Source: Armatimonadota bacterium (GTDB lineage Bacteria; Armatimonadota; Chthonomonadetes; Chthonomonadales; CAJBBX01). From it: a stretch of 56,505 nucleotides of DNA. The notes beneath the pieces were generated by a model. The model was not told the DNA's origin and made no database searches. It saw nothing but the letters and a program-made list of their open reading frames with translations. Made by a program: the position numbers and the translations under genes. Shown piece by piece: positions 9,530 to 20,563 of this stretch. Position 1 is the first letter of the stretch. The number at the start of each line of letters is the position of its first letter. Where the stretch lies: contig JAPLCQ010000094.1 of NCBI GenBank assembly GCA_026392115.1, positions 86,788-143,292 on the forward strand. The letters are read 5' to 3'.

Positions 9530-9958
9530 ATGAGCAAGACCTCGGCGACGCAGGCCGGGCCGAGCCACGAGACCACACTCCGGGTGCGCTACGCCGAGAC
9601 CGACCAGGGCGGCGTGGCCTACCACGGCAACTACTTCGCCTGGTTCGAGGTGGGGCGCGCCGCGCTCTGCCGCGCCCAGGGCTTCAGCTACCACCGGATG
9701 GAGACCGAGCTTGGGATGCTCCTTCCGGTGGCGGACTGCGCGTGCCGCTTCTTGAAGTCGGCGCTCTACGACGATGTGCTGACCATCCGCGCCACCATCA
9801 CGCGGCTCACGCGGCGCACCGTCACCTTCCAGTATCAGGTGAAGCGCGAGGGCGAACTCCTCGCCACGGGCCACACGACGCATGTGGCCATCCATCGCGA
9901 CAACTCGCCCGCATCCTTCCCCGAGCACGCCCTGACGGCTCTGGCCGCGCGGGTGTGA
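9530..9958 (+). CDS. Acyl-CoA thioesterase, YbgC/FadM hotdog family
   Basis: This 142-residue single hotdog-fold protein hydrolyses acyl-CoA thioesters in the cytoplasm. The motif '[23 protein letters not shown]' is the 4HBT/YbgC active-site signature, with Asp25 as the catalytic residue. The length is normal for the family. The ATG at 9530 was chosen because CAGGAG lies eight bases upstream; an ATG at 9525 in another frame runs into a stop after two codons. The substrate chain length cannot be predicted. It lies just after the beta-propeller gene and just before the prepilin gene. Confidence 0.88.
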   Translation: MSKTSATQAGPSHETTLRVRYAETDQGGVAYHGNYFAWFEVGRAALCRAQGFSYHRMETELGMLLPVADCACRFLKSALYDDVLTIRATITRLTRRTVTFQYQVKREGELLATGHTTHVAIHRDNSPASFPEHALTALAARV

Positions 9959-9974
9959 CCCCTATGGCAAAGGG

Positions 9975-10730
9975 ATGGTGTGCGTGATGCACTGCTCCCG
10001 CGATCGACGCGGCTCTGGGTTCACGCTGATCGAGCTGCTGGTGGTGATCGCCATTATCGCGATACTGGCGGCCATCCTCTTCCCGGTCTTCGCCCAAGCC
10101 CGCGAGAAGGCGCGCCAGACCACCTGCAACTCCAACATGCGGCAGATGGGCATGGCGCTGGCCATGTACATTGAGGACTATGACGAGACGTGCTTCTTCT
10201 TCGGGCACAACAGCCAGCTCAGCCGAGCCAACCCCGCCGCACCGCTGGGCGCCACTCGGGAGAACCGCTGGTGGAACCAGATTCGCCCGTACGGCAACTC
10301 CGGCGACGGCCTGCTGATCTGCCCATCGGACACCGGCCGCACGCCCCACGCGCTGGAGGACGGCCAGGAGGGCCGGCCGCTGGTCCCGCGCTCGTATGTG
10401 GCGAACCGCATGGCAGAGTCGCTGGGCCTTGCCGCCGTGGAGGCGCCGGCGGAGATCATCGTGATCACCGAGAAGGGCGCTAGGTTCGACGACTCCTGGT
10501 TCGAGCCGCCGAAGAACCTCTACGACAAGGCGGGCTACGGCGAGCCGGTGCTGGCCCTGACCCGGCACAGCATGGGCGTCAACGCGACGTTCTTCGACGG
10601 CCACGCCAAGTGGATGGGCCGCGGCGCGCTCCTCTCGAACCCCTGCGGCGAGCCCTGGTCCGGCGTCGACCTCATGCGCCGCTATCCCATACCGGGCGCC
10701 GCGCCCTGGCACGCGAACTGCCCCGGCTAG
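9975..10730 (+). CDS. Type II secretion/type IV pilin-like prepilin (Armatimonadota-type N-methylation protein)
   Basis: This 251-residue protein has a class III prepilin leader ending in Gly before '[16 protein letters not shown]', with Glu at mature position 5, as needed for prepilin peptidase cleavage and N-methylation. The following '[19 protein letters not shown]' and the C-terminal '[18 protein letters not shown]' are the pattern of the large DUF1559-like pseudopilin families of Planctomycetes and Armatimonadota. The start is uncertain: ATG 9975, GTG 9984 or ATG 9987. AAGGG at 9970-9974 is better spaced for the two later starts. These genomes carry dozens of such proteins, which are thought to be envelope or pseudopilus components. 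It is probably anchored in the inner membrane by its N-terminal helix. Confidence 0.88.
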   Translation: MVCVMHCSRDRRGSGFTLIELLVVIAIIAILAAILFPVFAQAREKARQTTCNSNMRQMGMALAMYIEDYDETCFFFGHNSQLSRANPAAPLGATRENRWWNQIRPYGNSGDGLLICPSDTGRTPHALEDGQEGRPLVPRSYVANRMAESLGLAAVEAPAEIIVITEKGARFDDSWFEPPKNLYDKAGYGEPVLALTRHSMGVNATFFDGHAKWMGRGALLSNPCGEPWSGVDLMRRYPIPGAAPWHANCPG

Positions 10731-10752
10731 GCCCGGGAGCTTGGAGAAGGCC

Positions 10753-13700
10753 ATGAAGGGTTCCGTTCTGCTTGCCGCCATCGCCGCCCTCTCACCGATC
10801 TCCCCGGCCCGGGCGGTCGAGACGGAGACGCTGTTCGACGGCCGGGTCCGCACCGAGTGGCAGACGCGCCGTGACGCCGCGCGAATGGAGCAGGAGCTGG
10901 CCGTCTCGCAGGTGGAGAGCCTGCCCGAGGCCGGTGAGCTTCGGTGGCGCTTCGCTACCAAGGGCCCCGCCTTCAACGACCTCTTCTTGGCCAAACCCAT
11001 CGACGGCCCCTTCGCGGGCATCCGGTTCCGCGTGCGGTGCGCCGGCGAGCCGCTGACGCTGGCCTGCAAGGTCGTCGACGCCCGCGGCGCCGAGTGGACC
11101 GCCTCGCAGGTGAAGCTCCAGACCGACAGCGGCTGGCGATGGGTGGAGATGCCCGTGGCCGACTGGAAGGTCGCCTCCTGGTCCAAGGACGGCGACGGCC
11201 GCATGGATTTCCCGCTCTCCATGCTAGCCATCATCGCGTTCGACGTGCGGCCCGGCGTGGCCTACGACCTCCGCGTCTCCCAGATCGACGTGGCGCGCCC
11301 GGACCGGCCCGTGATCCAGGTGAGCAGATGCGCACTGCCCGCGCAGATGATCCACGGCAAGGCCTACGCGGCGCCCATGGCCTTCACGGTGAGCAAGCCC
11401 GCAGCCGTGGATGGCGCGTGGCTGGTCTTCACCCGCGGCGATGCCGAGGCGTTCCGCCTGCCGGTGCCCCTGCCCGCGGCCGCCACGGCCCTGAAGGCCG
11501 GGCAGGAGGTCCGCTTGCCCGCGTTGAAGCTCACCGTGCCGGAGTTTGCGGCGGGCGGGCGGTTCAAGGTGACCCTGCACGTGGGCGACGGCCGCGCGCC
11601 GATCCGCGTAGGCGCCAGGGGAGGCGACGGCATGGTGCAGGTCGAAGGCCGCAAGCCCGGCACGGTGACGGCCGCCGTGAAGCTCCACAACGGCACGCCC
11701 ACGCTCCTCATCAACGGCAAGCCCCACACCGGCATGATGTACACGGCCTACGGCCCCTCGCGGCAGGTGTTCGAGGAGTTCGCCAGGGCGGGCGTAGACC
11801 TCTTCTCCTTCTCCGCCACGCCCTCGGAGGCGGGCTACGGCCTGAGCAAGACCGTCTGGAAGGCGCCCGGCGTCTACGACTACTCCGAACTCGACGAGCG
11901 GGTCGCCATGGTGCTGCAGGCCAACCCCAATGCGCGCTTCTTCCCGCGCCTCTACCTCCACGCGCCCAAGTGGTGGAGCGAGGCGCACCCCGACGACATC
12001 GTGCAAATGGACCCCGGCGACGGCAAGCCCGTCCCCTTCATCCACGCCGGAGACAAACCCGCGCCCAGCTGGGCCTCGGAGGCCTGGCGCCGCGACACCG
12101 CCGACGCGCTGCGCCGCCTGATCGCCCATGTGGAGGCCTCGCCCTACGCCGACCGCTGCATCGGCTACCACGTCGCCTCGGGCACCACCGAGGAGTGGAT
12201 GATGTGGGGCGGCAACGAGGACCAGTGGGTCGACTACTCGCCGGCCAACACCAGTGCCTTCCGCAAGTGGCTGCGGGCGAAGTACGGCTCCGATGACGCG
12301 CTCCGAAAGGCGTGGCGCAGGCCCGACGCCGCCCTGGATGCCGCTACTGTGCCCGCCAAGGCCGCGCGCATGGCCGCGTCCGGCGCCCTGCGCGATCCGG
12401 CCACCGACCAGCCATCCATCGACTACGCCCTCTACACCTCCGACCTCGTGGCCGACACCATCGCGCACTTCTGCCGCGTGATCAAGGAGGCCACCCACGG
12501 AACCAAGATCGCCGGCGCCTTCTACGGCTACCTGCTCCAGCTCTGCGGTGAGCATCGGCAGCAGAACGCGGGCCACCTGGCGCTGGAGAAGGTGCTCGCC
12601 TGCCCCGACCTCGACTTCATGTGCAGCCCAACCAGCTACGCCTTCCGCGAGATGGGCGGCAAGGGCACCAGCCACTTCATGTCGCTCTTCGGCTCCATCA
12701 AGCTCCACGGCAAGCTGTGGTTCAACGAGAACGACATCCGTACGTCGATCTCGCAGGGCGCCGTGGGCGAGTGGGGACGCCCCGCCGACGTGGCCGGCGA
12801 CATCATCCAGCAGGACAAAGAGAGCGGCCACGTCCTGGCCCAGGGCGCCGGGCAGTGGTGGTTCGACGTGGGCGCCAACCGGTACGACGCGCCGGAGCTG
12901 ATGGCCCGCATCGGCGTGCTCAACCAGACGGCGCTCCGGGCTCTGCCGCAGGACAAGACCCCTGCCGACCAGGTCGCCTTCGTGGTCGACGAGGGCAGCC
13001 TGACGCGCCTGCGCGTGCCCGACGTCATGGGAGCCGCCCTGCTGGTGCTGCAGCTGCCCGCCCTGCACCGGATCGGCGCGCCCGTGGGCCACTACCTGCA
13101 GTCGGACCTGCCGCGGCTGGCCGACCGCAAGCTCTTCATCTTCCCCACCAGCTTCGCGCCCACCGCCGCGGACCGCAGGGCCATCGACGCCCTGAAGGGC
13201 GGCGGCCGGGTGCTGGTCTTCCTCTACGCCCCCGGCGCCTACCGCGACGGCGAGCTGGACGAGGCCGGCATGGAGGCGCTCACCGGCATCCGGCTGCGGC
13301 TCGATCGGGCGCCGAGGGAGCTGAAGGTGGCCCTGAACCCCGGCGACGCCCTGATCCAGGGCCTGGGCATCCCCGGCTTCGGCGGCGGCTACCTGCACAG
13401 CCCCTCGGTGCGGTCCGACGACCCGACGGCGGTGACGCTGGGCAGCTATCCCGACGGCGCCGCGGGCTTCGTGGTGAAGCGATTCAAGGATTGGACGGCG
13501 GTCTTCTGCGGCGCTCCGCAACTCCCGGCCTCCCTGCTGCGGCGGCTGGCCGGGGCCGCCGGCGTCCACCAGTACGTGGACGGCGACGACGTCGTGTGGG
13601 CCTCGCGCGGAGTGGTCTCGGTCTGCGTCGACGCCCCCGGCGAGAGGACCATCCGCCTGCCGGGCCGCTCCCGCGTGACGGACCTCACCACCGGCGCCAC

Positions 13701-13785
13701 CCTCGCCCAGGGGGCCACCCAGCTCCGCCTACCCTTCGCGCCGGGCCAAACGCGGATCCTGGGGATCACGGCGCCGGGGAGGTAG
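10753..13785 (+). CDS. Secreted GH42-like beta-galactosidase family protein
   Basis: This 1010-residue protein begins at an ATG at 10753 preceded by GGAGAAGG; an upstream TTG at 10741 is less likely. It has a signal peptide (MKGSVLLAAIAALSPISPARA), an N-terminal beta-sandwich of about 300 residues, and a TIM barrel from about residue 325. 'GYHVASGTTEEWMMWG' (Glu480/Glu481) matches the acid/base region of GH42. 'WFNENDIRT' (Glu659) matches the nucleophile strand. 'ANTSAFRKWLRAKYGS' is the GH42 helix that follows the acid/base. A glutamine-amidotransferase-like trimerisation domain (about residues 740-930) and a small C-terminal beta domain complete the GH42 layout. The substrate is probably a beta-galactoside or a related oligosaccharide. 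Confidence 0.8.
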   Translation: MKGSVLLAAIAALSPISPARAVETETLFDGRVRTEWQTRRDAARMEQELAVSQVESLPEAGELRWRFATKGPAFNDLFLAKPIDGPFAGIRFRVRCAGEPLTLACKVVDARGAEWTASQVKLQTDSGWRWVEMPVADWKVASWSKDGDGRMDFPLSMLAIIAFDVRPGVAYDLRVSQIDVARPDRPVIQVSRCALPAQMIHGKAYAAPMAFTVSKPAAVDGAWLVFTRGDAEAFRLPVPLPAAATALKAGQEVRLPALKLTVPEFAAGGRFKVTLHVGDGRAPIRVGARGGDGMVQVEGRKPGTVTAAVKLHNGTPTLLINGKPHTGMMYTAYGPSRQVFEEFARAGVDLFSFSATPSEAGYGLSKTVWKAPGVYDYSELDERVAMVLQANPNARFFPRLYLHAPKWWSEAHPDDIVQMDPGDGKPVPFIHAGDKPAPSWASEAWRRDTADALRRLIAHVEASPYADRCIGYHVASGTTEEWMMWGGNEDQWVDYSPANTSAFRKWLRAKYGSDDALRKAWRRPDAALDAATVPAKAARMAASGALRDPATDQPSIDYALYTSDLVADTIAHFCRVIKEATHGTKIAGAFYGYLLQLCGEHRQQNAGHLALEKVLACPDLDFMCSPTSYAFREMGGKGTSHFMSLFGSIKLHGKLWFNENDIRTSISQGAVGEWGRPADVAGDIIQQDKESGHVLAQGAGQWWFDVGANRYDAPELMARIGVLNQTALRALPQDKTPADQVAFVVDEGSLTRLRVPDVMGAALLVLQLPALHRIGAPVGHYLQSDLPRLADRKLFIFPTSFAPTAADRRAIDALKGGGRVLVFLYAPGAYRDGELDEAGMEALTGIRLRLDRAPRELKVALNPGDALIQGLGIPGFGGGYLHSPSVRSDDPTAVTLGSYPDGAAGFVVKRFKDWTAVFCGAPQLPASLLRRLAGAAGVHQYVDGDDVVWASRGVVSVCVDAPGERTIRLPGRSRVTDLTTGATLAQGATQLRLPFAPGQTRILGITAPGR

Positions 13786-13802
13786 GAAGACGGCGGACGA
13801 CG

Positions 13803-16720
13803 TTACGCGGCCAGGGTCGACAGCCAGGCGGCGGAGAGCGCTTCGGCCTGGTCCAGCACGGTCTGCGTGGCCTTCTCCTGCTTGTCCGGCGGGTACCCGT
13901 GCTTGCGGAGGATCCGCTTCACCAGCACGCGCATGTGCGCCCGCACGTTTTCGCGAAGGGTCCAGTCGATGCTGACGTTCTCGCGCACCTTCGCCACGAG
14001 TTCCTGCGCGATGGCCCGGAGCGTCTCGTCGCCCAGCACCTCCACGGCGCTGTCGCTCGTCTCCAGCGCGTCATAGAAGGCCAGTTCGTCGTCGCTCAGA
14101 CCCAGCGCCTCTCCGCGTGCGCTTGCCTCGCGCATCTGCTTGGCCAGCTGGATCAGCTCCTCGATCACCTGCGCGGCCTCGATGGCTCGGTTGCGGTACC
14201 GGTTCAGCGTCTGGTCGAGCATCTCCGCGAAGGAGCGCGCCAGCACGACGTTCTGCTGCCGCCGGCTGGTGATCTCGCCGCGCAGCAGCTTCTGCAATAG
14301 CTCCACGGCCACGTTGCGCTGAGGCATGCCGCGCACTTCGGCCATGAACTCGTCGGACAGGATGGAGATGTCCGGCTTCTTCAGGCCCGCCGCGGCGAAG
14401 ATGTCGACCACCGCGTCCGGGGTGACCGCGCGGGAGATGATCTGCCGCACCGCATGGTCGATCTCCTCGTTGGGGCGCGGATCGCCGGGGCCGCGCTTGG
14501 ACAGTACGTTCTGCACCGCCTGGAAGAAGGCCACATCGTCGCGGATGGCCAGCGCCTGGTCGTGCGGCACCGCCAGCGCGAAGGCGCGCGACAGCAGCCG
14601 CACGGCGAGCAGGTACCGGTCTTTGCCGTCCTGCTGCCGGAGGATATGCTCCTGGGCGGGCAGAAGGAGGCCGAGCCGCTCCGTCGAGGTCCCGGCGCTC
14701 CAACCGGACCAGTCGAAGCCATGGAGCAGGCCGCGGCATACCTCGAACTTCTCCATCATCACCGCAACGGCCTCGTCCTGGTCGATAGCGGTCTTGCCCG
14801 TGCCGCCGCTGGCCGTGTAGGTCGCCAGCGCCGCCTTCAGCTCGGCCGCCAGGCCCAGGTAGTCCACCACCAACCCGCCCGGTTTGTCGCCGAAGACGCG
14901 GTTCACCCGTGCGATGGTCTGCATCAGCCCGTGGCCGCGCATGGGCTTGTCCAGGTACATCGTGTGCAGGCTCGGTGCGTCGAAGCCCGTCAGCCACATG
15001 TCGCGGACGATCACCAGACGGAACGGGTCCGAGGGGTCGCGGAAGCGTTTGGCCAGCGTCTCCCTGCCCGCCTTGCCCCGGATATGAGGCTGCCACTCCA
15101 GCGGGTCCGATGGCGAGCCCGTCATGACGATCTTCATGGAGCCCCGGCTGTCGTCGTCGCCCACCCAGTCCGGCCGCAGCCGCGCGATCTGCCCGTAGAG
15201 CTCCACGCATATGCGCCGGCTCATGCAGACCACCATGGCCTTGCCGTCCATCGCAGCGAGACGGTTCTCGAAATGTTCGACGAGGTCGCGGGCGATGAGT
15301 CTGATCCGGTTCTCCGATCCGACGACGGCCTCGAGTTGCGCCCATCGGCTCTTCAGCTTCACGACGCGCCGGGCAGGGCGTCGCGCATGTGCCGGGCGAA
15401 GCCGTCGATGAAGTCGTACTGGCTCCGGTGCGCCTCGTCGGCGATGACCACGATGTTGCGGCGGTCGGAGAGCGTGGGGTAGCGGTCGCCGCGCTCCTCG
15501 GGCATGAACTTCTGGATGGTGGTGAAGACGCCGCCGCCGGAGGCCACCGACAGCAGGCGGCGCAGGTCGGCCCGGTCCCGGGCCTGCGCCGGAGGCTGGC
15601 GCAGCAGATCGCGGCACCGCGCGAAGGTGCCGTAGAGCTGGTCGTCCAGGTCGTTGCGGTCGGTCAGCACCACGAGCGTCGGGTTCCGCAGCGCGGGCTC
15701 CCGGATGACGCGTCCGGCGTAGAAGGCCATGGTGAGGCTCTTGCACGAGCCCTGCGTGTGCCAGACCACGCCCACGCGCCGGTCGCCCCTGTCGCCGCCC
15801 CGCCGCAGCCCGGCCTCGTAGCGCCCGCGCTCGGCCGTGCGGTCGCCGGCGATGATCTGCGCCGCCCGCACGGTCTCGTCCACGGCGGCGAGCACCGCGT
15901 GGAACTGGTGGTAGCCCGCCATCTTCTTGACGAGGCTGCCCGAGCCGTCGTCCTCGAAGACGATGAAGTCCCGGAGCAGCGCCAGGAAGCGGCGCGGCGT
16001 AAGCAGGCCCTGCAGCGCCACCTGAAGCTCCGTCAGGTGCGCGTCGGCCAGCTCCTCGCCGTCGATGGTGCGCCAGGGCTTGAACCACTCCCGCCCGGCG
16101 GTCAGCGTGCCCACGCGGGCATGGATCCCGTCGGAAGCCACCAGCACCGCGTTGGCGGCAAAGAGCGAGGGGATGTTGGCCTTGTAGGTCTGCAGCTGCT
16201 GTTGGGCCGCGGCCCATGTCGCGTTCTCTGATGCGGCGTTCTTCAGCTCCACCACCGCCAGCGCAAGCCCGTTCACGAAGAGCACCACATCGGCGCGCCG
16301 GGTCTGCTGGTTCTCCGTCACGCTGAACTGGTTCACGGCGAGCCAGTCGTTGGAACCGGGGTCGTCAAAGTCGATCACCCGCGCCTGCGCCCCTCGGATC
16401 GCGCCGTCGGGTGTGCGGTGCTCCACCGTCACGCCGTCCACGATCATTCGGTGCATGGCGCGGTTGCGCTGCACCAGGTCCGAGCCCTCGGGGTGCATCA
16501 GGCGTCGGAACGCCTCCTCCCGCGCCTCCGCCGGCAGCCCGGGGTTCAGGCGGGCCAGCGCCTCCCGCAGCCGCCGCTCCAGCGTCACGTCGCCATAGCC
16601 GCCGCGCTCCGACCGATCCGAGCCGGGTGCGATCTCCGGGCCATGCAGCACGGTGTAGCCAAGGCCCCCAAGCCACTCCAGCGCGGCCTCTTCGACCTCG
16701 GACTCGGTGAACGAGTTCAT
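13803..16720 (-). pseudogene. hsdR: Type I restriction enzyme R subunit, inactivated by internal out-of-frame deletion
   Basis: HsdR is the ATP-driven DNA translocase and nuclease of type I restriction. The 5' part (453 codons from the ATG at 16720, with GGGGAG upstream) holds the N-terminal nuclease domain ('[11 protein letters not shown]'), the Walker A region and the DEAH box ('[15 protein letters not shown]'). It stops at TGA just after 'MRDALPGAS'. The 3' part resumes in another frame at '[16 protein letters not shown]' near 15365 and continues to 13803. In intact homologs about 85-95 residues separate these points, including the 'FTGTP' motif III of the helicase, so a deletion with frame change has occurred near 15360. 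Walker A also reads GSCKS rather than GSGKS (Cys326). Its ATG overlaps the stop of the four-helix-bundle gene (ATGA). Confidence 0.9.
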
Positions 16721-17307
16721 CCCCGTGCTCCCCGGCGCGTGCGGTAGAGGCGCTCCGTGAAGCCGCCCTGCTCCACGAAAGCGTCCGACTGCGCCGCCAT
16801 CTGCCGGTCCAGCAGGTAGCAGCAGACATTGAGCAGCGACAGCGCAGCATTGGCCACCAGCTCCTCCGGCAACGGCGGCACGGACCCGCCGGCGCCCGCC
16901 TCGCGGCCCAGACGCCGCTCCGCCAGGTACCAGGCGTGGACCTCCTCCATGGTGGAGCAGCGACAAGCCTTGAAGCGCGCCAGCGCAGAATGCTCCGGAG
17001 GCCAGGCCGTCAGAGCCCGCTGCCGCAGGAAGTCCTCGTAGTCCAGCCGCAGCTCCTCAAGGCTGGCGCGGGCCACGCTGGTCAGCTTCAGCTCGGTCTT
17101 CTTCGAGGTCCCGCTGGCCTGGCTGCCCTCGGCGATGTTCTGCACACCCGACCGCGCCGCCTGCACCATCTGGTCGTGCGTGCGGCTCCGCCGATCCACA
17201 AAGCGATCACAGAAGCGCACCGTGAGGTCATAGACAAGCTGCGCCACCTGGAAGCTCTTCAGGCGGCGGTAGCCGCCATGCTCGGGGATCAGGGGCTCAT
17301 CAGGCAT
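16717..17307 (-). CDS. Four-helix-bundle protein (S23/IVS-related, type I RM-associated)
   Basis: This 196-residue all-helical protein contains the four-helix-bundle signature '[24 protein letters not shown]' (residues about 35-60), followed by '[21 protein letters not shown]'. That sequence is shared with proteins encoded in 23S rRNA intervening sequences and with the 'suffix' family found beside type I restriction genes. AGGAGG lies six bases before the chosen ATG at 17307; the frame extends further upstream only through the palindromic repeat. The stop overlaps the hsdR start by ATGA, so the two genes were probably translationally coupled. Its function is unknown. A palindromic repeat separates it from hsdS. 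Confidence 0.8.
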   Translation of the reverse strand: MPDEPLIPEHGGYRRLKSFQVAQLVYDLTVRFCDRFVDRRSRTHDQMVQAARSGVQNIAEGSQASGTSKKTELKLTSVARASLEELRLDYEDFLRQRALTAWPPEHSALARFKACRCSTMEEVHAWYLAERRLGREAGAGGSVPPLPEELVANAALSLLNVCCYLLDRQMAAQSDAFVEQGGFTERLYRTRRGARG

Positions 17308-17328
17308 CAGGCGCCTCCTGGGGAGAGA

Positions 17329-17500
17329 ACACGGACACACGGACGGACACGGACTTGCACGGACCTCCACGGACGAGGCGGGAGGTTGGGGACTGGCTCC
17401 TCGCGGAGGGCGGGCAGGGGCCTCCACGCGCGCGCCGGGCCGCCGGGCCCTTGCCGGGGTCCGTGTCGGTCCGTGGTCGTCCGTGTCCGTCCGTGTGCCG

Positions 17501-17502
<2 letters not shown>
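17329..17502. repeat. GGACAC-rich palindromic repeat, copy 1 (behind hsdS)
   Basis: The left arm (about 17329-17374) is built from CACGGAC units (for example ACACGGACTTGCACGGAC). The right arm (about 17457-17502) is its complement (GTCCGTGTCCGTCCGTGT-like units). A GC-rich spacer of about 80 bases lies between them. The right arm ends exactly at the hsdS stop codon. A second copy lies at 20451-20558. The arms could fold into a long hairpin in DNA or RNA. Confidence 0.85.
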
Positions 17503-18791
<1,289 letters not shown>

Positions 18792-18802
<11 letters not shown>

Positions 18803-20339
18803 ATCCCAGCCCCTTCAGGTTCGCCTCGATGGCCGCGTCGAGGCGCTGCGCTTCGGCGATCTGGCCGCGCAGCGTGGCGGACAGGCGGGCCATCTTCTCC
18901 TCGAAGGGCTCCTCGTCTTCCTCCTGCGCTTCGGCGCCCACGTAACGGCCGGGGGTGAGTATGTGGCCGTGCTTCCGCACCTCGTCCAGCGGCGCGCTCT
19001 TGCAGAAGCCGGGCGTGTCGGCGTACTCGGCGTAGCCCTTCTCGCCGCGCCATGCGCGGTAGGCGCCAGCGATGCGCGCGATGTCGTCGGCGGTCATCTC
19101 GCGGTGGGTGCGGTCCACCATGGCGCCCATCTTGCGGGCATCGATGAAGAGGATGTCGCCCGCCCGCGGCCCGTCGGCCGGCCTGCCCCGCCGGAGGAAC
19201 CAGAGGCAGACCGGGATCTGCGTGGAGTAGAAGAGCCGGCCGGGCAGGGCCACCATGCAGTCGACCAGGCCGGCCTCCACCAGCCCGCGGCGGATATCGC
19301 CCTCGCCGGACTGGGTGGAGGACATGGAGCCGTTGGCGAGCACGAAGCCGGCGACGCCGCCCGGCGCCAGGTGATGCACCATGTGCTGCACCCAGGCGAA
19401 GTTGGCGTTGCCCGCCGGAGGCGGCCCGAACCGCCAGCGCACGTCGTCGCGGAGCCGCTCGCCGCCCCAGTCCGACACATTGAAGGGCGGATTGGCGATG
19501 ATGAAGTCCGTCTTCAGGTCCGGGTGCCGGTCGTTGTGGAACGTGTCGCCGTGGGCGATCTGCCCGTCGATCCCGCGGATGGCCAGGTTCATCTGCGCCA
19601 GGCGCCAGGTGGTGTAGTTCATCTCCTGACCGTAGACGCTGATGTCGCGGATGCCGCCGCCGTGGGCCGCGATGAACTCCTCGGACTGCACGAACATGCC
19701 GGAGGAGCCGCAGCAGGGGTCGTAGACGCGGCCGCGGTAGGGCTCGAGCATCTCCACCAGCAGGCGCACCACGCAGCGCGGCGTATAGAACTCTCCGCCC
19801 TTCTTGCCCTCGGCGCTGGCGAACTGGGAGAGGAAGTACTCGTAGACCCGGCCCAGGACGTCCTTGGCGCGGCTCTCCTCGTCGCCGACCCGGATGTCGC
19901 TCACCCGGTCGATGAGCTGCCCCAGGCGCACCTTGTCCAGCGCGGGCTTGGCGTACTCCTTGGGCAGGACGCCCTTCAGCTTGGGGTTGTCGCGCTCGAT
20001 GCCGACCATGGCGTCATCGACGATGCGGCCGATGGTCGCCTGCCGAGCCGAGGCCCGCAGGTGCGCCCACCGGGCCTCGGCGGGCACCCAGAAGAACCCC
20101 TCGGCGCGGTACTCGTCTGGATCCTCGGGGTCAGCGCCCTGCGACTTCTGGCCCTCGAGCCTGGCATGCTGCTCCTCGAAGGCGTCGGAGATGTACTTCA
20201 GGAAGAGGAGGCCGAGGACGACATGCTTGTACTCGGCGGCGTCCATGCTGCCGCGCAGGGCATCGGCCATCTGCCAGAGCTCGGCCTCATAGCCGACATT
20301 GGCGCCGGAACCGGCAACGGCGGCGTTTCGCTTAGCCAT
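18792..20339 (-). CDS. hsdM: Type I restriction-modification DNA adenine methyltransferase subunit
   Basis: This 515-residue N6-adenine methyltransferase has the N-terminal helical domain ('[20 protein letters not shown]…KYISDAFE'). It also has the SAM-binding motif '[10 protein letters not shown]' starting at Asp207 and the catalytic 'NPPF' motif starting at Asn283. The length is normal for the family. GAGG lies eight bases upstream of the ATG at 20339. It forms the modification enzyme with HsdS, whose gene overlaps its 3' end. Since hsdR is broken, the likely present role is solitary methylation of the HsdS site (inference). The second palindromic repeat lies just upstream of its start. Confidence 0.95.
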
Positions 20340-20450
20340 AGGGAAACCTCGCTTGACCGGGGGAAGAGATGGGCAGCAAACGCCTTCGGAAGAGCGCCCC
20401 GGCTAAGCATAGATTCTGCAGGAAGGAAGCGAACTCCTGCGCGACGGCGG

Positions 20451-20558
20451 GGGAACACGGACGCACGGACGAACACGGACTTGCACGGACTCACACGGAC
20501 CCGATTCGGGCGGCCAGCCGCCCCATGTCCGTGTCCGTCCGTGTCCGTCCGTGTTCCC
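20451..20558. repeat. GGACAC-rich palindromic repeat, copy 2 (upstream of hsdM)
   Basis: The left arm (20451-20500) contains ACACGGACTTGCACGGAC, identical to copy 1. The right arm (about 20525-20558) is TGTCCGTGTCCGTCCGTGT-like and ends in GTTCCC, complementary to the GGGAAC at the left end. The spacer contains a small GGGCGG/CCGCCC hairpin. The element ends six bases before the transglutaminase gene's stop codon. It occupies most of the 224-base gap between hsdM and that gene. Confidence 0.85.
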
Positions 20559-20563
20559 TTCCG

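Noticed and set aside
9009-9958. A single long protein joining the beta-propeller and thioesterase regions (frame from 8597)
   Set aside because: The first part is an out-of-frame shadow of the propeller gene. The thioesterase has its own ATG and CAGGAG site at 9530.
11224-13569. A 781-codon minus-strand frame opposite the GH42-like gene
   Set aside because: Low-complexity translation without recognisable motifs. The plus-strand frame shows a full GH42-like layout.
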